DNA of 64,000 nt, from assembly GCA_003993805.1 (NCBI GenBank), contig RSEF01000005.1, forward strand, positions 20,012,415 to 20,076,414, given 5' to 3'. Each line of letters starts with the position of its first letter. The first letter of the stretch is position 1. The notes beneath the pieces are model-generated. The model saw nothing but the letters and a program-made list of their open reading frames with translations, ran no database searches and was not told the DNA's origin. Source of the stretch: Himantopus leucocephalus (taxonomy: Eukaryota > Chordata > Aves > Charadriiformes > Recurvirostridae). Both the position numbers and the translations under genes were made by a program. Positions 27,224 through 40,000 of the stretch are shown here, in pieces.

Positions 27224-27318
27224 ATGCAAATGAGCTGCGGGGAGAAGCACCAATCAGCGGCGCCGACCGAGACCGCCTCCGCCAATGAAATCCGAGTTGG
27301 GGCGGATGGTATGCAAAT
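27224..27318. promoter_or_regulatory. octamer-CCAAT-CCAAT-octamer cluster
   Basis: Two perfect ATGCAAAT octamers (POU/Oct factor sites), 87 bp apart, bracket two CCAAT boxes (NF-Y sites) 32 bp apart, about three helical turns. All four read in the same direction on the plus strand, so in the ABTB2 direction they read ATTTGCAT and ATTGG. The right-hand octamer extends to ATTTGCATAC on the minus strand. The spacing and identity of the motifs are directly visible; use by Oct1 and NF-Y is inferred. Confidence 0.7.
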
Positions 27319-27780
27319 AGCGCGGGGCGGGGCGGGGCGAGGCGCGGACGGTCGGGCAGCTCCGCCGGATCGCGGGACCGGGAGACGACGAGCGCTTGGT
27401 CGCCACCGGCCCCGCTTGCCCGGGGTGGCTGCCCGCTCGCCCACCCGCCCTGCCCAGCTCTGGGGAACGGCGCAGCACCGGGCCGGGCGGTGTGGCGGCT
27501 CCCCGGGGCGAGGGTCGCGCACGCCTGGCCCCGCGGGGGGTCACCGGCTGAATGGAGAATTGTGCTGGCGGCGAAGCCGGCGTGCCGGTTCCTGAAAGGA
27601 GCCTTTGTGCGACGGTTTACACAGCCTTGACCTTGAACCGTGAGCCCGGTATGAAACGGAGGGGTCTGGTCTGTCCTTCCCCTCCCTCCCCCCTCCGCCC
27701 AGCCGTGGTCCCGCCCGGACCGGCGGTGCCGGGGAGCGCGGGCCGAGGGCGCCCCCTATCGGCTGCACCGCGCCGGTAGC

Positions 27781-30700
27781 GGGACCTCGTTAACCTTAAC
27801 CCACTAATTACTGCGAGGAATCGTTTTGGTTGGAAGAGACCCTATGACTCGCACGAGGCGGCGGTTCTCTCCGCCTTCCGTAGGCGGCATCCTTCGCTCC
27901 GGACAGGCTGCCCGGAGTTTTCCGTGCTCTTGCAGAGCGTCTGCATTTCCTTCGTCCTACAAACTAAACGGATTCCGCTCAAAAATACCGAGTGTCACGT
28001 CCTCCTCTTTGTTGGCTGTATGAGCCCAAAAGGTTTCACTTAGAAGTGGTCTAAATTCGTAACAGTGGGCTGACCGGGATGACACCCACTTCACGAGGCA
28101 ATAACGAGTATCTCAAATGCTTTGATTTTTTTTTTTTGTCGTTAGAAAGGCGCACTTAAAACTCTGAAGGTAAATATTTTACTGACACGCTCACGCAGCA
28201 GCAATCTGCTCTCAGCCCGTGACACCCTCCCTTGCAGCAGAGGACGCAGAAGGGTTGCCTTTGCGCCCAACCGCACCTGGAGCGCGGTGCTTTCCCATGA
28301 AGGCTGTAGCTAACGAACCCTCTGGGCAGATGTTGTGATTAAGCACCTATTTGCACAGCTGGCAATTCACTCTTCCACAGATTTGTCTCCTATCCAGGGT
28401 ACCAGAGATCTCTTACTTCAAAAGCGCGATCTGTTCGTACCTTTGTACTGCGGTATACACAGTGCTCAGTGTCACTGAAAAATGTATCAGAGCAACTATT
28501 AGATTTGAATGAAATACTTGAAAAATCATCGCTCACAGCATAAATGAAAGCTGCTTGCTCCTAAAAGACAAAGTACTTCACAGAGAGTACTAATTTCCCA
28601 CTAGTTGACCCTCAAAACTGCCTTTTTTCCCCCCACATTACATCTTCTTTTATCTTTCCTAGATTTAAGCCCAACTATAATTCAGCTCTTTGTTTTTTTA
28701 TAGCTTCTCCCCATGAAAGCACGAACACGAAGCAGAAGTTGTCGAATAAAACAACAGTTCTCTCAAAGTCATGATTTTCAAATAAATTGGAAAGACAGCA
28801 CTTTGTTTGTGCTCACTGTCAGTTCAGAAATAAGTATTTTTGCTACACAATTCGAATTCCTCAGATGTTATTTTACAGATCAAAGCCAACTCTGCTATTT
28901 TCTCATATTTTTCAGGCTTGAGCACTATTTTTAAGAGTTTCAAGCTCAGCAAAGACACCGCAGCTGACAGTACCCACGGTAAATAGGGACCTGGATGTAA
29001 GACAAGGCATTACTGACTCAAACTACACAGTTTTAAGGCTCACGGATTCAGTGCATTCAATCAATACACTTATTTTTTAAAAAATATTATCTTTCCACTC
29101 CTACATCTGTACTTAATCCTCTATATTAGGTACCATGGACTACTGTAGCCTTCTTAACCGTGACTTGGTAGGTTACCACATGGCGTCTGTCCCTCCTGTC
29201 CCTACATGTTTCCATTGCCTCCTCAAACCAAGGGGACTACGTGTTAGTTCCTCACCCAGATCTTTAAGATCATACACAGAAGACTCGTGTCTCCTCGCTG
29301 AACTCTATAAGAACAGGAAGCAGGCAGTAAGAAAAAATCTCTATCGCCTCTTTCTCACTAAAAAGCCTTTGTGCTTTGTTTTGTGATGCCCTTTTTACAA
29401 AAGCTTACTCTAAAATTCATCCTGTTCTCTCTACATCATCTCAATCATAAAAGCAAGCATAAATTGCCACTGAGAATCGCTGCATAGTTGGCCAATAGGA
29501 ACTTGACATTATTTGGGAAAAACGCAGCTGTGCAAGTACTTGACACATTTCTACAAATCATTTCTATTCTTTCCCTTTATCACACTTCTCCAGTACTCCC
29601 ACGCAGTTTGGTATTCCTACCATTCCAAGTAATTTAACAATAGAAAAGCCATCCAGTTTAACAGGCAGCGTCTGCTTTCTTACTTTCCTCATGCAGTGTT
29701 TTCTCGCTGTTCGGAGTTACACTGCTTCCCATTTTTAGAATTTCACATGTAGTATTTCCTTAGACAATAACACTTTGCCTGACAAGTCTTTCTCTCCCTC
29801 CGCTGCAAAGGTATCAACAACCCGTTCCAAAGGCAAACCAACCGTGAAACGAAAAACCCCAAGTATGGAAAGGATATTCCGCACTGAAGATTTAAACCTC
29901 AAGCTCCAAGATATCCAACACAATAAAAACAAAACTGGGGTGGGAGGAAGAGGACCAAACAAATAAGGGTTCTCCACCAGCACTTCTCAATTTCATGCGC
30001 GTTATTTATCCGTGACAGAACAAGTTCATCACATGCTCTGTGCTCTTCAGTGTTAATTCACTATCTGTGTGAGGTAACTACAAATAGTCCATTTTGTAAC
30101 AGATTTCCAAGAACAGCTAATAGAAGCACGAACAGTGGAAAGGAATAATCAAATTATTTTCTTTATAGGAAAAAGAAGAAAATAGATCACTTTCAGACCA
30201 GACACATACATTTGTAACAAAACTACAGACCATGTTATAAAAAACTAAGATATATTTCCAGAAAGCAATTGCTATACTGGGCTAACACAAAATTGCCAAC
30301 CCAAACAATCAAGATTATAAGTCACACATCAAAACACCAATGATAAGTAAAACTTAACGTTCCTTGATTTATAAGGCATGATAAGTACGGGGCTCTTTTT
30401 GCATATGTTTCAACTGGAGCTATTAGGGATCAAGTTATTTTCATGCAACAAAAGTCACCTTTCTCCAGACAGATTTTCTCATAATCATTTCTCTTTAAAA
30501 TTAAAGTACTTTCTTAAGTTGAAGGTATCAGAAGACTTTCAGGAACACAGGCAAAACAGATGAAGGATGGAACACTGGAAGTCCCATAATAAACAAAAAC
30601 GCGGCACTCTAGAACGCCCATTTTCCTTCATGTTAAAGGGTGCAGATACAAGTGTTATTCTGGCTCTGACACACTACAGACTTTGACAGAGTTTTAAAAC

Positions 30701-32799
30701 TCTAATTTTTAAGTACATCAGAATTAATTAGAATTCAAAAGCATCAGCATTCTCTGATACACAAATAGCAAATAGACAAATAGCATTAAACCCATTTAAA
30801 AAATAATCAATCACTTGCTTAGTTTTTTAAGGAAACATAACAGAGCAAATGTAAAGGCCTCAAACTTAGTCCGTACCAAAGACTCCAAATCAATACTTTT
30901 TAAAGCAACCATCAGCTAGATTAATCTGTTACTTGTTCAAACAACAAAGTTCAGTGTATTCCTAGAAAATAACATTCACATATACATTATTAAGCAGCAT
31001 AAACATCCCTTACCGCTAGGTCCCATATAAGCTTTTTTTACTCACTTGAAGTAAAGAAGACTCAAGCTTTTCCACCAGGAAAAAAGTAGTGAAGAAAAAT
31101 AATAAAAAACCCCACAACTATCCTCAGCAGAGCAGTCAAAAAAGCCGTTTGAATACTGCAACCAAAACCCTGAAGTAGTACCTACAGAGCACCTGGCAGA
31201 GGAGCCATTTCCAAGCCTTATTTACTGCAGCTGTGTTAATTAGCCAAAAGGCTCAACCACTGGCAGGTCTATCTCCATGGGACATAAACCACTTCAATGG
31301 TTTTTGTTAGAAATTTCCTTCTCAAGCTGCTGTCTTTATTTTGAGCAAGCGCTAATTCTGTTTGTTCACTATAAAAAGAGGGCATTTTTCCTTATATAGC
31401 TACTTAATTTGACTGTATTTTATCTGCAACATTCAGAACTATCTTTTCTAATAACTGTAGCTCTGTTAACAGCTGCTGCCCAATACCTGAAAATCAGTCT
31501 GAGCCCACACACCAGAAGATGTGGGGGAAAAGCAGAGATGAAGCGTTACTAGAGCAGGTAAATCACATATCAGGTTGAAATCAAATGCAAAAAAACCCCA
31601 GTGTTTACTGCAGTTAACAGAAAACATTTTGCATATTTTCAAAGCAATACTGATGAAAAGACAACGTACCTCTGGTGTGTTTTCTACAGTACAGCAAAAC
31701 CCCCATCCAGCAAAGGCCCTCGATTTATTGTCTAACTGGAGTTGAGGGTCCACCTCAGCAAGTTCCCAAATACTCACTGCTGACCTCACCAGTTCCCAAG
31801 TAATAATGGAGGTACCAGCTGTATCTTCCCAGCTGCAGAGAGACTTTTTCCCCAGTATGTAATAAGCTTCTTCACCCATTCATTTTGTACAGAATGGCCC
31901 TTTCAAAGGTTGTAACACTTACATTTCAGAATGTGTTAATTGGTAATTCATAGGTAAATTTACTTGAGAGGACTCATTAAAATTTAAAAAGAGAACACAG
32001 AATCTCATGAATGTACAGTTTCAGGCCAAGCCTTTGTTCTTCAAAAGCCTCAGAAATAATACTATCCCTTGTGTAAACTTTTCAGGTAGTTAGAACTCAT
32101 TGAAATCTTCTACAGGGAGTACACTGAAGAAATCTTCAGGCTTGTTGGTAATAAATGGTGATCTTACCTTCTCCCTGTCTCAGTTTTATGTGTAATTTAG
32201 GTAGACAAAAACTACGTGAACAATTCCACAGATATGCTCCTGCCTAACAAATCCTGCCTACTTTTTTCTACTCTACTAGTCAGCCTAATAAAAGACATTA
32301 CCTGTCCTTACATAACTTGCCTCACTGATATCCTTAGACTGTCAATTGAAACAGAATTTCTATTTAAAGATCACCACTCTTCATTTAGTTTCAGTAAGTT
32401 TGCTTAGCGTAGGAAATCAACACAGATTAGCTTTATGGTTATTTGTAATGACAGATAAGGCACTGCTTCTCAAAATTATTGCTAAATGTCGAAAAATAAG
32501 GGCCCATGTCTATTATGACTGATAGTGACTGTTAAGCGAGACCATTTAAAAAATAAGATTGACAAGATTTGATACAGCAGCCTGCTTCTGGCACACATGT
32601 TCAGATATGCAAAGCACAAGAAACATTGAGAATCCATTAAATATCCTTTCTACTTTCAAAAGCTGCCTTTTGTAGTAGATATAATCAGAGAGATAAGGAA
32701 CTTGGAGTGAAATCTCTGTGCACATGTGCAATTCCTGAGATGAACAAAAAAGTGGTTTTCTGCTGCTGTATAGACAGCTTAACTAGCCAGCTCTGGCTG
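27781..32799. other. intergenic DNA left of the large CR1, no gene seen
   Basis: This AT-rich sequence follows the ABTB2 CpG island. Open frames are short and show neither splice-bounded conservation nor family motifs that I recognise. The only structure noted is small homopolymers such as the T-run near 28128-28137. Confidence 0.6.
27816..27850 (-). mobile_element. possible CR1 3'-end scrap
   Basis: The plus-strand string around TTTTGGTTGGAAGAGACC looks like the reverse complement of the very 3' end of avian CR1 elements. The similarity fades within about 35 bp, so this is either a heavily eroded tail or chance. Confidence 0.3.
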
Positions 32800-34080
32800 T
32801 ATTGTGCTCCTCCAGAAGTTGTTCAAAGCAACTAGCTACAAACCAGTCAGCCTCACCTTTATCCTTGGGAAGGGGATGGTACAAATAATCCTGGAAACCC
32901 TTTGCAAACACATTAAGGACAAAAAAGTGATTTAAAGTAGTCAGCATTGATTTATAAAAGGGAAATGAGGCTTGACTAACCTGACAGCCTTCTATGATGA
33001 AATCACTAGCATGATGGACGAGGGAAGAGCGCATGATATTGTTTATCTTCACTTCAGCAAGGCTTTCGACACTCACTCCTCTAACATCCTCATTGGCAAA
33101 TTGATGAATTATAGCCTAGATAAGCAGTCAGAAAGGTAGACTGAAAGCTGCCTGAGCCACTAGGCTTAAAGGGTTGTGATCAGCATCACAAAATTGAGCT
33201 GGAGGCCAGTCAGCAAGTTTGCAGGTGACAAAAAAATGGGAGGAGTGATTGATACAGCAGGTGTTGCCATTCAGAGGGTACTTGACAGGCTGAAGAAATG
33301 GTCAAAAAGGAATCTCATGGAGTTCAACAAAGGTAAGCACCAAGTCCTGTATCTGGGGAGGAATAAGGCCATGCATGGCTACATGCTGGGGGCTGACCAG
33401 TTGGAAAACAACTTTGTATAAGAAGATGTGGGGGTCCTGGTGGACAACAAGTTGAACATGAGCTAGCAGTCCATCCCTGGGGCAAAGGCCAACAGCGTGC
33501 TGGGAAAGCACTGCCAGCAGGGGGAGGGAGGTGATCCTTCCCTCTACTCAACACTGATGAGACACATCTGGAGTGCTGAGTCCAGTTCTGGGCTCTCCAG
33601 TATAAGAGAGACATGGACGTACTAGACCTAGTCCAGCAAAGGGACACAATGATGATTAAGGGACTGGGGTTTCTGTCATTTAATGAGAGGCTGAGAGACC
33701 TGGGACTGTTCAGCCTGGAGAAGGTGGGAGGGTATCTTTGTATATAGATACCTGAGGGGGGCAGAATAAAGAAGACAGCCAGGCCCTTCTTAGTGGTGCC
33801 CAGTGAAAAAAACAAAAAGAAATAGGTCCAAACTGAAATAAAAAAGAAAAAAATCCATTTAAACATTTAAAAAAAACCAAAAACAACCCAACTTTTTACT
33901 GTGAGGGTGGTAAAACACTGGAACAGGCTGCCCAGGGAAGTTGTGGAGTCTCCATCCCAGGCAATATTCAAAACCCAACTGGACATACTCCTGGACAACC
34001 TGCTTTAGCTGACCCTGCTTTGGGGGTTGGACTAGATGATGTTCAGAGGTGCCTTCCAGCCTCAACAATTCTGTGAATCC
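32800..34080 (+). mobile_element. 5'-truncated CR1 LINE, decayed reverse-transcriptase end and 3' UTR
   Basis: About 1.28 kb match the known layout of the 3' third of CR1. A stretch corresponding to the middle of the reverse transcriptase starts near 32.85 kb, followed by the catalytic-box region near 33.2 kb. Then come the ORF2 C-terminal part (33.3-33.7 kb), the 3' UTR, and the terminal segment with GGTTGGACTAGATGATGTTC near 34026 and an ATTCTGTGAATCC-type tail. The usual FADD catalytic box reads FAGD, an internal deletion joins GGCCAGTC directly to AGCAAGTTTGCAG near 33205, and stops and frameshifts are frequent. It is therefore dead. CR1 copies are typically 5'-truncated like this one. 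Confidence 0.92.
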
Positions 34081-37000
34081 TGCTCTTTGCACCATGAAGG
34101 AGACCTAGATGAACCGTTTTCGGCACAACTTTCCCTTTCCTAAGTCAGGTCTGCTGCCTACATTTGGAGTCCTTCTCCTCACTAGCATTTCAAACACTGC
34201 TGCTGCATCCTCTTACCTTTAAACATTTCCAGTTAATTTAGTTTTCAGTCTTTCTTAATTCAGCACGCATTTTATAGGTGAAGACATCTTTAAATCAAAC
34301 ACTTTCTAAGAATGAAAGTAGTATTCAAGATGCTTCCTATGCTTGTTAGATATAGGAAAATAGCCTACTTCCTCAGTAGCTGTTTCACATACAATGCATT
34401 TGTTCCATGTTTGCTTTGAAAACATTTTTGAAGTAGGAAAACCAAGCTAATCTTGGAATTAACCAATGAGATTTCACCTAACTTAAAATGTAATCCTCAA
34501 CAAACATTGAAAATTTCTAGACAGAAATTTGGATTGTATGAAGAGGCGATATAAAAATACTTTTTTACTTTTAAAGGCATCAGACAAACGAGCAAGTGTT
34601 ATAGTAGGCCTTATTTGGGAAGACTATGGAACTACAAAAATTATGGATCTACATTTGATTCTTTTGCCCTACGGATAACACAATAAAATGATTGTGATGA
34701 CAAAGGGTGGAAAAAATTGTCAGAATAAGAAAGACTAGCAGCTGAAAAATGCACTAAATTCCTGGATGGGTTTTCCCAATCACTAGCAGCAAGGTCTTAC
34801 CAGTGAAGGTTGGTGGGGGGAACCATATTATACCATCTGGAATCAGATCAAATGAAGGGGATAGATGAGTATTTGCTTCAACACATGGTATTATTCAAGG
34901 CAAGTGGTGTACTGAAACTTACTGAGGCCTGTTTTCCCACCGCTTTTCTTCTCATTTCAGCTCTTACTGTTAATGAAAATTTTACAGTGCCTGCATTTCC
35001 TTTCTTTTGCAGGGATGAAACAACTAGAACGTTCCTAGAGTCATTAGGCATTACCCAAATAGCTGCAAATAATGATGTTGTTCTTCAGCATTTAACAGCT
35101 ATTAATTTATAACATCCAGCTATAAAGTTACAGCAGGATAAGCTTCCCTAGGCACTGAGATACCTAGCTCTGATATAACACCAGGTCTGACAAGTCTATA
35201 TATGATTACCTACCAGTGTAAAATAATTCTTTGGAGGCACTTGCAATAATCTCAGTTATCTGGTCACACATCATGTTTCCATACTATATTATGTATGTGT
35301 GGAAACCTGCTACAGTCCCATGTGCCAGAATATTCACATATTTGGATGAACTTCATGTCAAAATTACACTTATTACTATAGCCATTCACTGGCTGTAAGA
35401 TTAACCTGTCTCATGAGGCACTTGATAGAGCAAATTACATGTATAGATTGCAACGGATGTGTGTCATGCTTCCTGGCACGTGTGTACTGAAGTAATGTTT
35501 AAGTCCTCAACTCTCTCGTATTAGCCAGTAATACAGTATTGACAATAACATTATCAAGAGTCAACCACTATAATCATAGAGTCAATGGAAAGAAGAGCCA
35601 TACAGACAGACATTTATAGTTAAATATTGTATTTTTCATAATCCTTGACAGTCAGGAAACTGTCAGGAAACCAAATAAAGTATTACCTTCTAACACTCCT
35701 ATAAAGCGGATGCCCCAGAGCATCTCAGTCCATGCTAAGAATAGTGTTTATATACAATGGCAACAATGCCGAAAAGAATTGAAGACAAAGCATAGGGGAT
35801 AATGCAAGGGCAAACCCCAAGTCTTAAAAATGTCTTTTACCTTGTCTGGAATCATTCAGAACATTAGGACAACAGCTATGGTATTTATTGTGGTACTGAC
35901 ACACACCAGTCCAGCAACAGCTTCCTAGCTGATGCGCGATCTCATTCCACAAGGTTCATACCAGCACTCACTGCATCACCGTCTATACAGGCTGTGCGCA
36001 CAAATTCTGCTTCCCTCTGGGCGTGCTCAGTCAGAGCTTTATTTTCCCAAGGAATACCAGACTTTGTAGGATTAGGCAGCTCGGCTGTATCACAGTAACC
36101 CAGTGACTCCCTCTTGAGGCCGGCTATATGGAAACACCGCAACAACCTACTTAAACTGCTCCAGGATGTCTATCAAACGTGTAGTAACTCAATTCGCTGC
36201 AAAATGAAGAACGCTCAGGGGAAGGATGAATACCAGCTTTCCCACTGCTGTGTGAACAACTGCTGTTTGACACACCTCAGGTAACGGGGGTGCATGTGAA
36301 CACTGATGAGGCATTGTGTATATGACACAATTTCAAACAGATCACGTCCTACGGTTTGGCGCTATCACCACAAGGTGTCTTGCCTCACAGAGTGATCAAC
36401 AAATGTGCAACGCCTTGCATACATAACTGCTTAGAATAGTTGCAGGTTTGCCCAACATAACATCTGAACTGCATGGTAGTGAAGTCACTGACTTTCTATT
36501 TATAGAACTTGAAATGGAGATCTGCTTTCTTTCCTTATCCCTAGCATAAAGCCTCTGGAAGAGGGAGCACCCCTTTCTGTTCACAATATATCGGCAAGAC
36601 AGACACAGCACAGTGCACTGTCGCAGCCACCTGCTTCGCAAAGACAAAACCTGCGATTTTGCATGAGGAGGAGGTTTAAACTTACTCATTTGTAGATCAC
36701 GTTCCCAGAGCAGCACCTGATGCGGTGGCCCGTCATGACAAGGTGTTGTGCCTACTGACAGGCATCTCTCTGTGCAGTAACATGTTCCTGAGCAAGAAAA
36801 TGCAACTGCAAGAAAAAAGAATGAAAAAGCAAGTGAGACAGGGATGGGAAAACAAAGTGAAGATAAGAATCAAGTTGACACATATTATGAGAAGCACAAA
36901 GTGGTAGTGGAACCTTGGTGCTGTATTTTTCTAACCTGCCCTCAGTCAGGAGTGAATCAAAAACTTTGTGACATTCAGGTGCCTCACTTTGAATCGGAAT

Positions 37001-40000
37001 ATGCCTTTGAGCTGATCAGAAGCGTAGATTCCTCTCTGCTGTGGAGCTGGTACACACCACGCTGTCCACTCCCAATGAATGGTTTCTACCACAGTATCCT
37101 TACCAAGCCTTCTGTGCTCACTGTTGGCTAATTCTTGGGCGTGCAGCTACCTTGGATGCCTACTCTAAAAGGAGTAAACCAGCTGTGTGAACACATCTGT
37201 TACCATGTACACAGTATTCCAGTCAGAAACAGAAATCCTAGGTTAACCTGAAGGTTAACAAGAGGTGTTAAGTTGTTCTGTTTCTGTCTGTGTTTTGAGA
37301 CTGCCCTACACCAAAAGGCCAGTAGTGCCTACCCTGTCTTATGCTGTATACTCTGTAATGCCTGGAGTGTTCTCCCTCCCATCCTTGCTAGGGTGCCACG
37401 TGTGGCCGAGGGTGACAGGCCCATGGGATATCTTTCTGTTTCTCTCTCAAAGATTCTGTAACACAGTTTCAAAAAATCTTTTTACTCTATATAACATCAT
37501 AACAGCACGCTAACTAGTATTCTAGTATTCATCACCAAATTATACTGCTCATATTAAAACCTTTCAGAAACGTTCTTCAGTGAGAAGATTTAATCTTAGT
37601 ATGTTGGAGCAGGGATTTGTAGTTTGACACTTACTGCCCATGTGAGTGTAGTAATTAATGAAAACTTTCTGAGTTTATATGACAGTCAAAAAGCACCTTA
37701 CATAATGCACTGTTCATACTTTTTCAGTATGCTTGTTCCTAATTTTTATGTGAATGAACAATATTTTACCATCTCACTTTTCTTGTGGAGATGCTGAATG
37801 TGTATACCACCATGTTTTTGCTACAGCAGAAGAGCATGCGTACTTCCAACCCAAAAAGTAAAAGCATGTGAAAAACAGTAGGGAAACAATCACATAATAA
37901 GGTTCCAAAACTCATTGTTAGTTCAGTACGTGCACACGTAGCCGAGTTGTTAATTAGCACTATTGGCTGAAGAACCACCCAGTCAATGCATTGTCTTAAT
38001 AAACATAACTCCATCCACCTTCCTATATACCTTATTCAGTTATGACACAGGGTTGCTTGTTATCATATAGCCCAGGAATATTTTTCCTACAAGGAGACCG
38101 CTGACACAGGCCAATTTGTTATTGCCACTTAGGATGAAACATATGCTGTAAGCAATGGGTAGATAATTACCAACTCCTTTTTTTTTTCCACCTACGTCAT
38201 TGGGAAGACATACCTGTGACACATCATCTGTAATGGAAGAATCACTGTGCTATATAATGTTCTATACACAGCACATCTCAGTAACTGGTCCTGAAAAAAA
38301 TATAAGAATAGTCTGTATGATTCAGTAAAAGTGGGGCTGCTGCCAGGATTATTCAGTACAGAATCCATCAGCACTCAATAAAATGATGAATCAGAGATGT
38401 AGCAGAGGTTGACAAAAGAATTAATTTAAATGAAGAGTGGTGGGCGCATATCGTAAGATAAGTCATTAGACCTAGATCACAACAAAAACCTCATTCAAAT
38501 GCATTAAAATACAGGGGGATAAACCCAAGGTCTATTTCCAATCCATAGGAGAATACTTGGCAGTTAACTTTCAAGTACAATGGAGCCTTCTGTGATTAGG
38601 ATATATCGGTTACAATCCCTATGATGGGTAAGCAGGAAAAGGAGCAAAAACATCAATATGGAAGAAGATGGCGAAAAGCCTCTGGAATGGGCCATGCAGG
38701 CAGAAAATTAAGGTATCTCAGCCTTCTGTATCTTGAAATCTACTTTCAGATTTCAGGAAAATGTATAAATAACAATACCAAACAGAAGAGGTATTAGCAC
38801 ACTGTAAAAACAAATAAAGAAACCTCCTGCCATACTAACAACAAAAGAAAAGAAAAGTTAACCTCCTCAGCCAAAAAATATGATAACCAGAGGACTATTG
38901 AAAATTAGCTGTTTTCACTGTTGGTGAATTGAAAGTAGCTGGTGGCCAAAACTTGGCCTAATTTACACGGTTGGTATTATGTAGTAGTCTTTCTTGTCGC
39001 TGTAAAAATTTATCAAACATCTTTAGACAAGAAATATTGAAAAACATGAAGGCAGCATATTCAGTGAAAAATGTGTATTCCTCTTAAAATTGTTTAGAAG
39101 CTCATGTTATGGATCAAGACCCAACTGTGCTGTTCAAACACAGAACAAACACTGCTCTTAACCCAACAAAAATTGGAAATGCACATAAAAAAAAACTGGA
39201 TAGGAATGCTGATAGATCACCGTAGATCTTTTTAGAAGGTTTTAGCATGTTTAGAAGTTTGATGGTTTGTAAGTTCTGTATTTCATTTTTATCCCTACGT
39301 GGTAAGTTTCTTGGCAATGTAAACAGCTTGTAAACCTCTTGCAAATGTCTTGTAAACGGCCAGGCAGGGGGCAGGGGAGAATTAGAAAGAAATGTATCAG
39401 TATAATTAACCTGGTAACTTACTATCAACCTTCAGGAAAAAAAAAAACAACAATCAAACAACAAACTAATAATTTGTTACAGTTTCCAGATAAGTTTCAC
39501 CACTTCTTGGCTGTCACCAAATAGCCAGGTTGTGTGCTGATATGTCAAAATAACTATTATCTCTTCTAGCAACTTTTGTAAAGCAGGTGCATGTTTTAAA
39601 ACCAGAGCTCTCCATACACGTAAAAAACAGAGGGTATTTTGGACGTCTAAAAGAGATCCCAACGTCTAACTAAGTGCTGTAAAGACTAATGTAGCTATGG
39701 AATTATTTTGCCTTTTTTTAGTATATTAGATGCTTCCATAATTTTAACTTACCTATTTGAGGCAATGAATTTTCTATGAACAGAAAACCTTAGAAAAAAA
39801 TGAGGTCAAATGTACAGAAGAGAACTTTGGCTTTAAGAATAGCCATACCTAAACACCCAGAAAAGAATCTGCTTTGTTTATTTTCCACGCATCTACCTGT
39901 GGTCAAAACAGTCAAGGGCTTGTCCAGGTCTTTTATTCTACTTCAGCAGAAATCAGAAGTAGCCCCTGGCAATTGTGTAAGTCTTAAGCAAAATAACGGC

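Larger units (their letters stand above)
26830..27780 (-). promoter_or_regulatory. ABTB2: ABTB2 CpG-island promoter and 5' leader
   Basis: A sharply GC- and CpG-rich block of about 950 bp sits immediately upstream of the ABTB2 start codon, in contrast to the AT-rich flanks. It contains GC boxes (around 27324-27345 on the plus strand), two CCAAT boxes (27250-27254 and 27282-27286), two exact ATGCAAAT octamers (27224-27231 and 27311-27318), and a 21-bp tandem repeat. No TATA box is evident. The transcription start cannot be placed from sequence; the octamer/CCAAT cluster at about 420-510 bp upstream of the ATG is a plausible core. A divergent plus-strand non-coding transcript could also start here, as often happens at CpG islands. 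Confidence 0.8.

Noticed and set aside
26930..27595. A 221-codon plus-strand open frame, plus 182- and 146-codon frames overlapping it
   Set aside because: All lie in the ABTB2 CpG island, are Arg/Pro/Gly/Ala-rich on both strands, and include the 21-bp repeat. This is open-frame inflation from GC-rich sequence.
31466..31879. 137-codon minus-strand frame in the intergenic interval
   Set aside because: No recognisable motif and no supporting splice or homology signal. Length alone is not enough.
33324..33866. 180-codon minus-strand frame
   Set aside because: It is antisense to the CR1 copy and contains no independent domain.
33806..33895. A-rich interruption inside the CR1 copy, first taken as an inserted poly-A tail
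   Set aside because: The flanks and the A-rich text follow the normal CR1 3' UTR order, so it is decay of an A-rich region and not an insertion.
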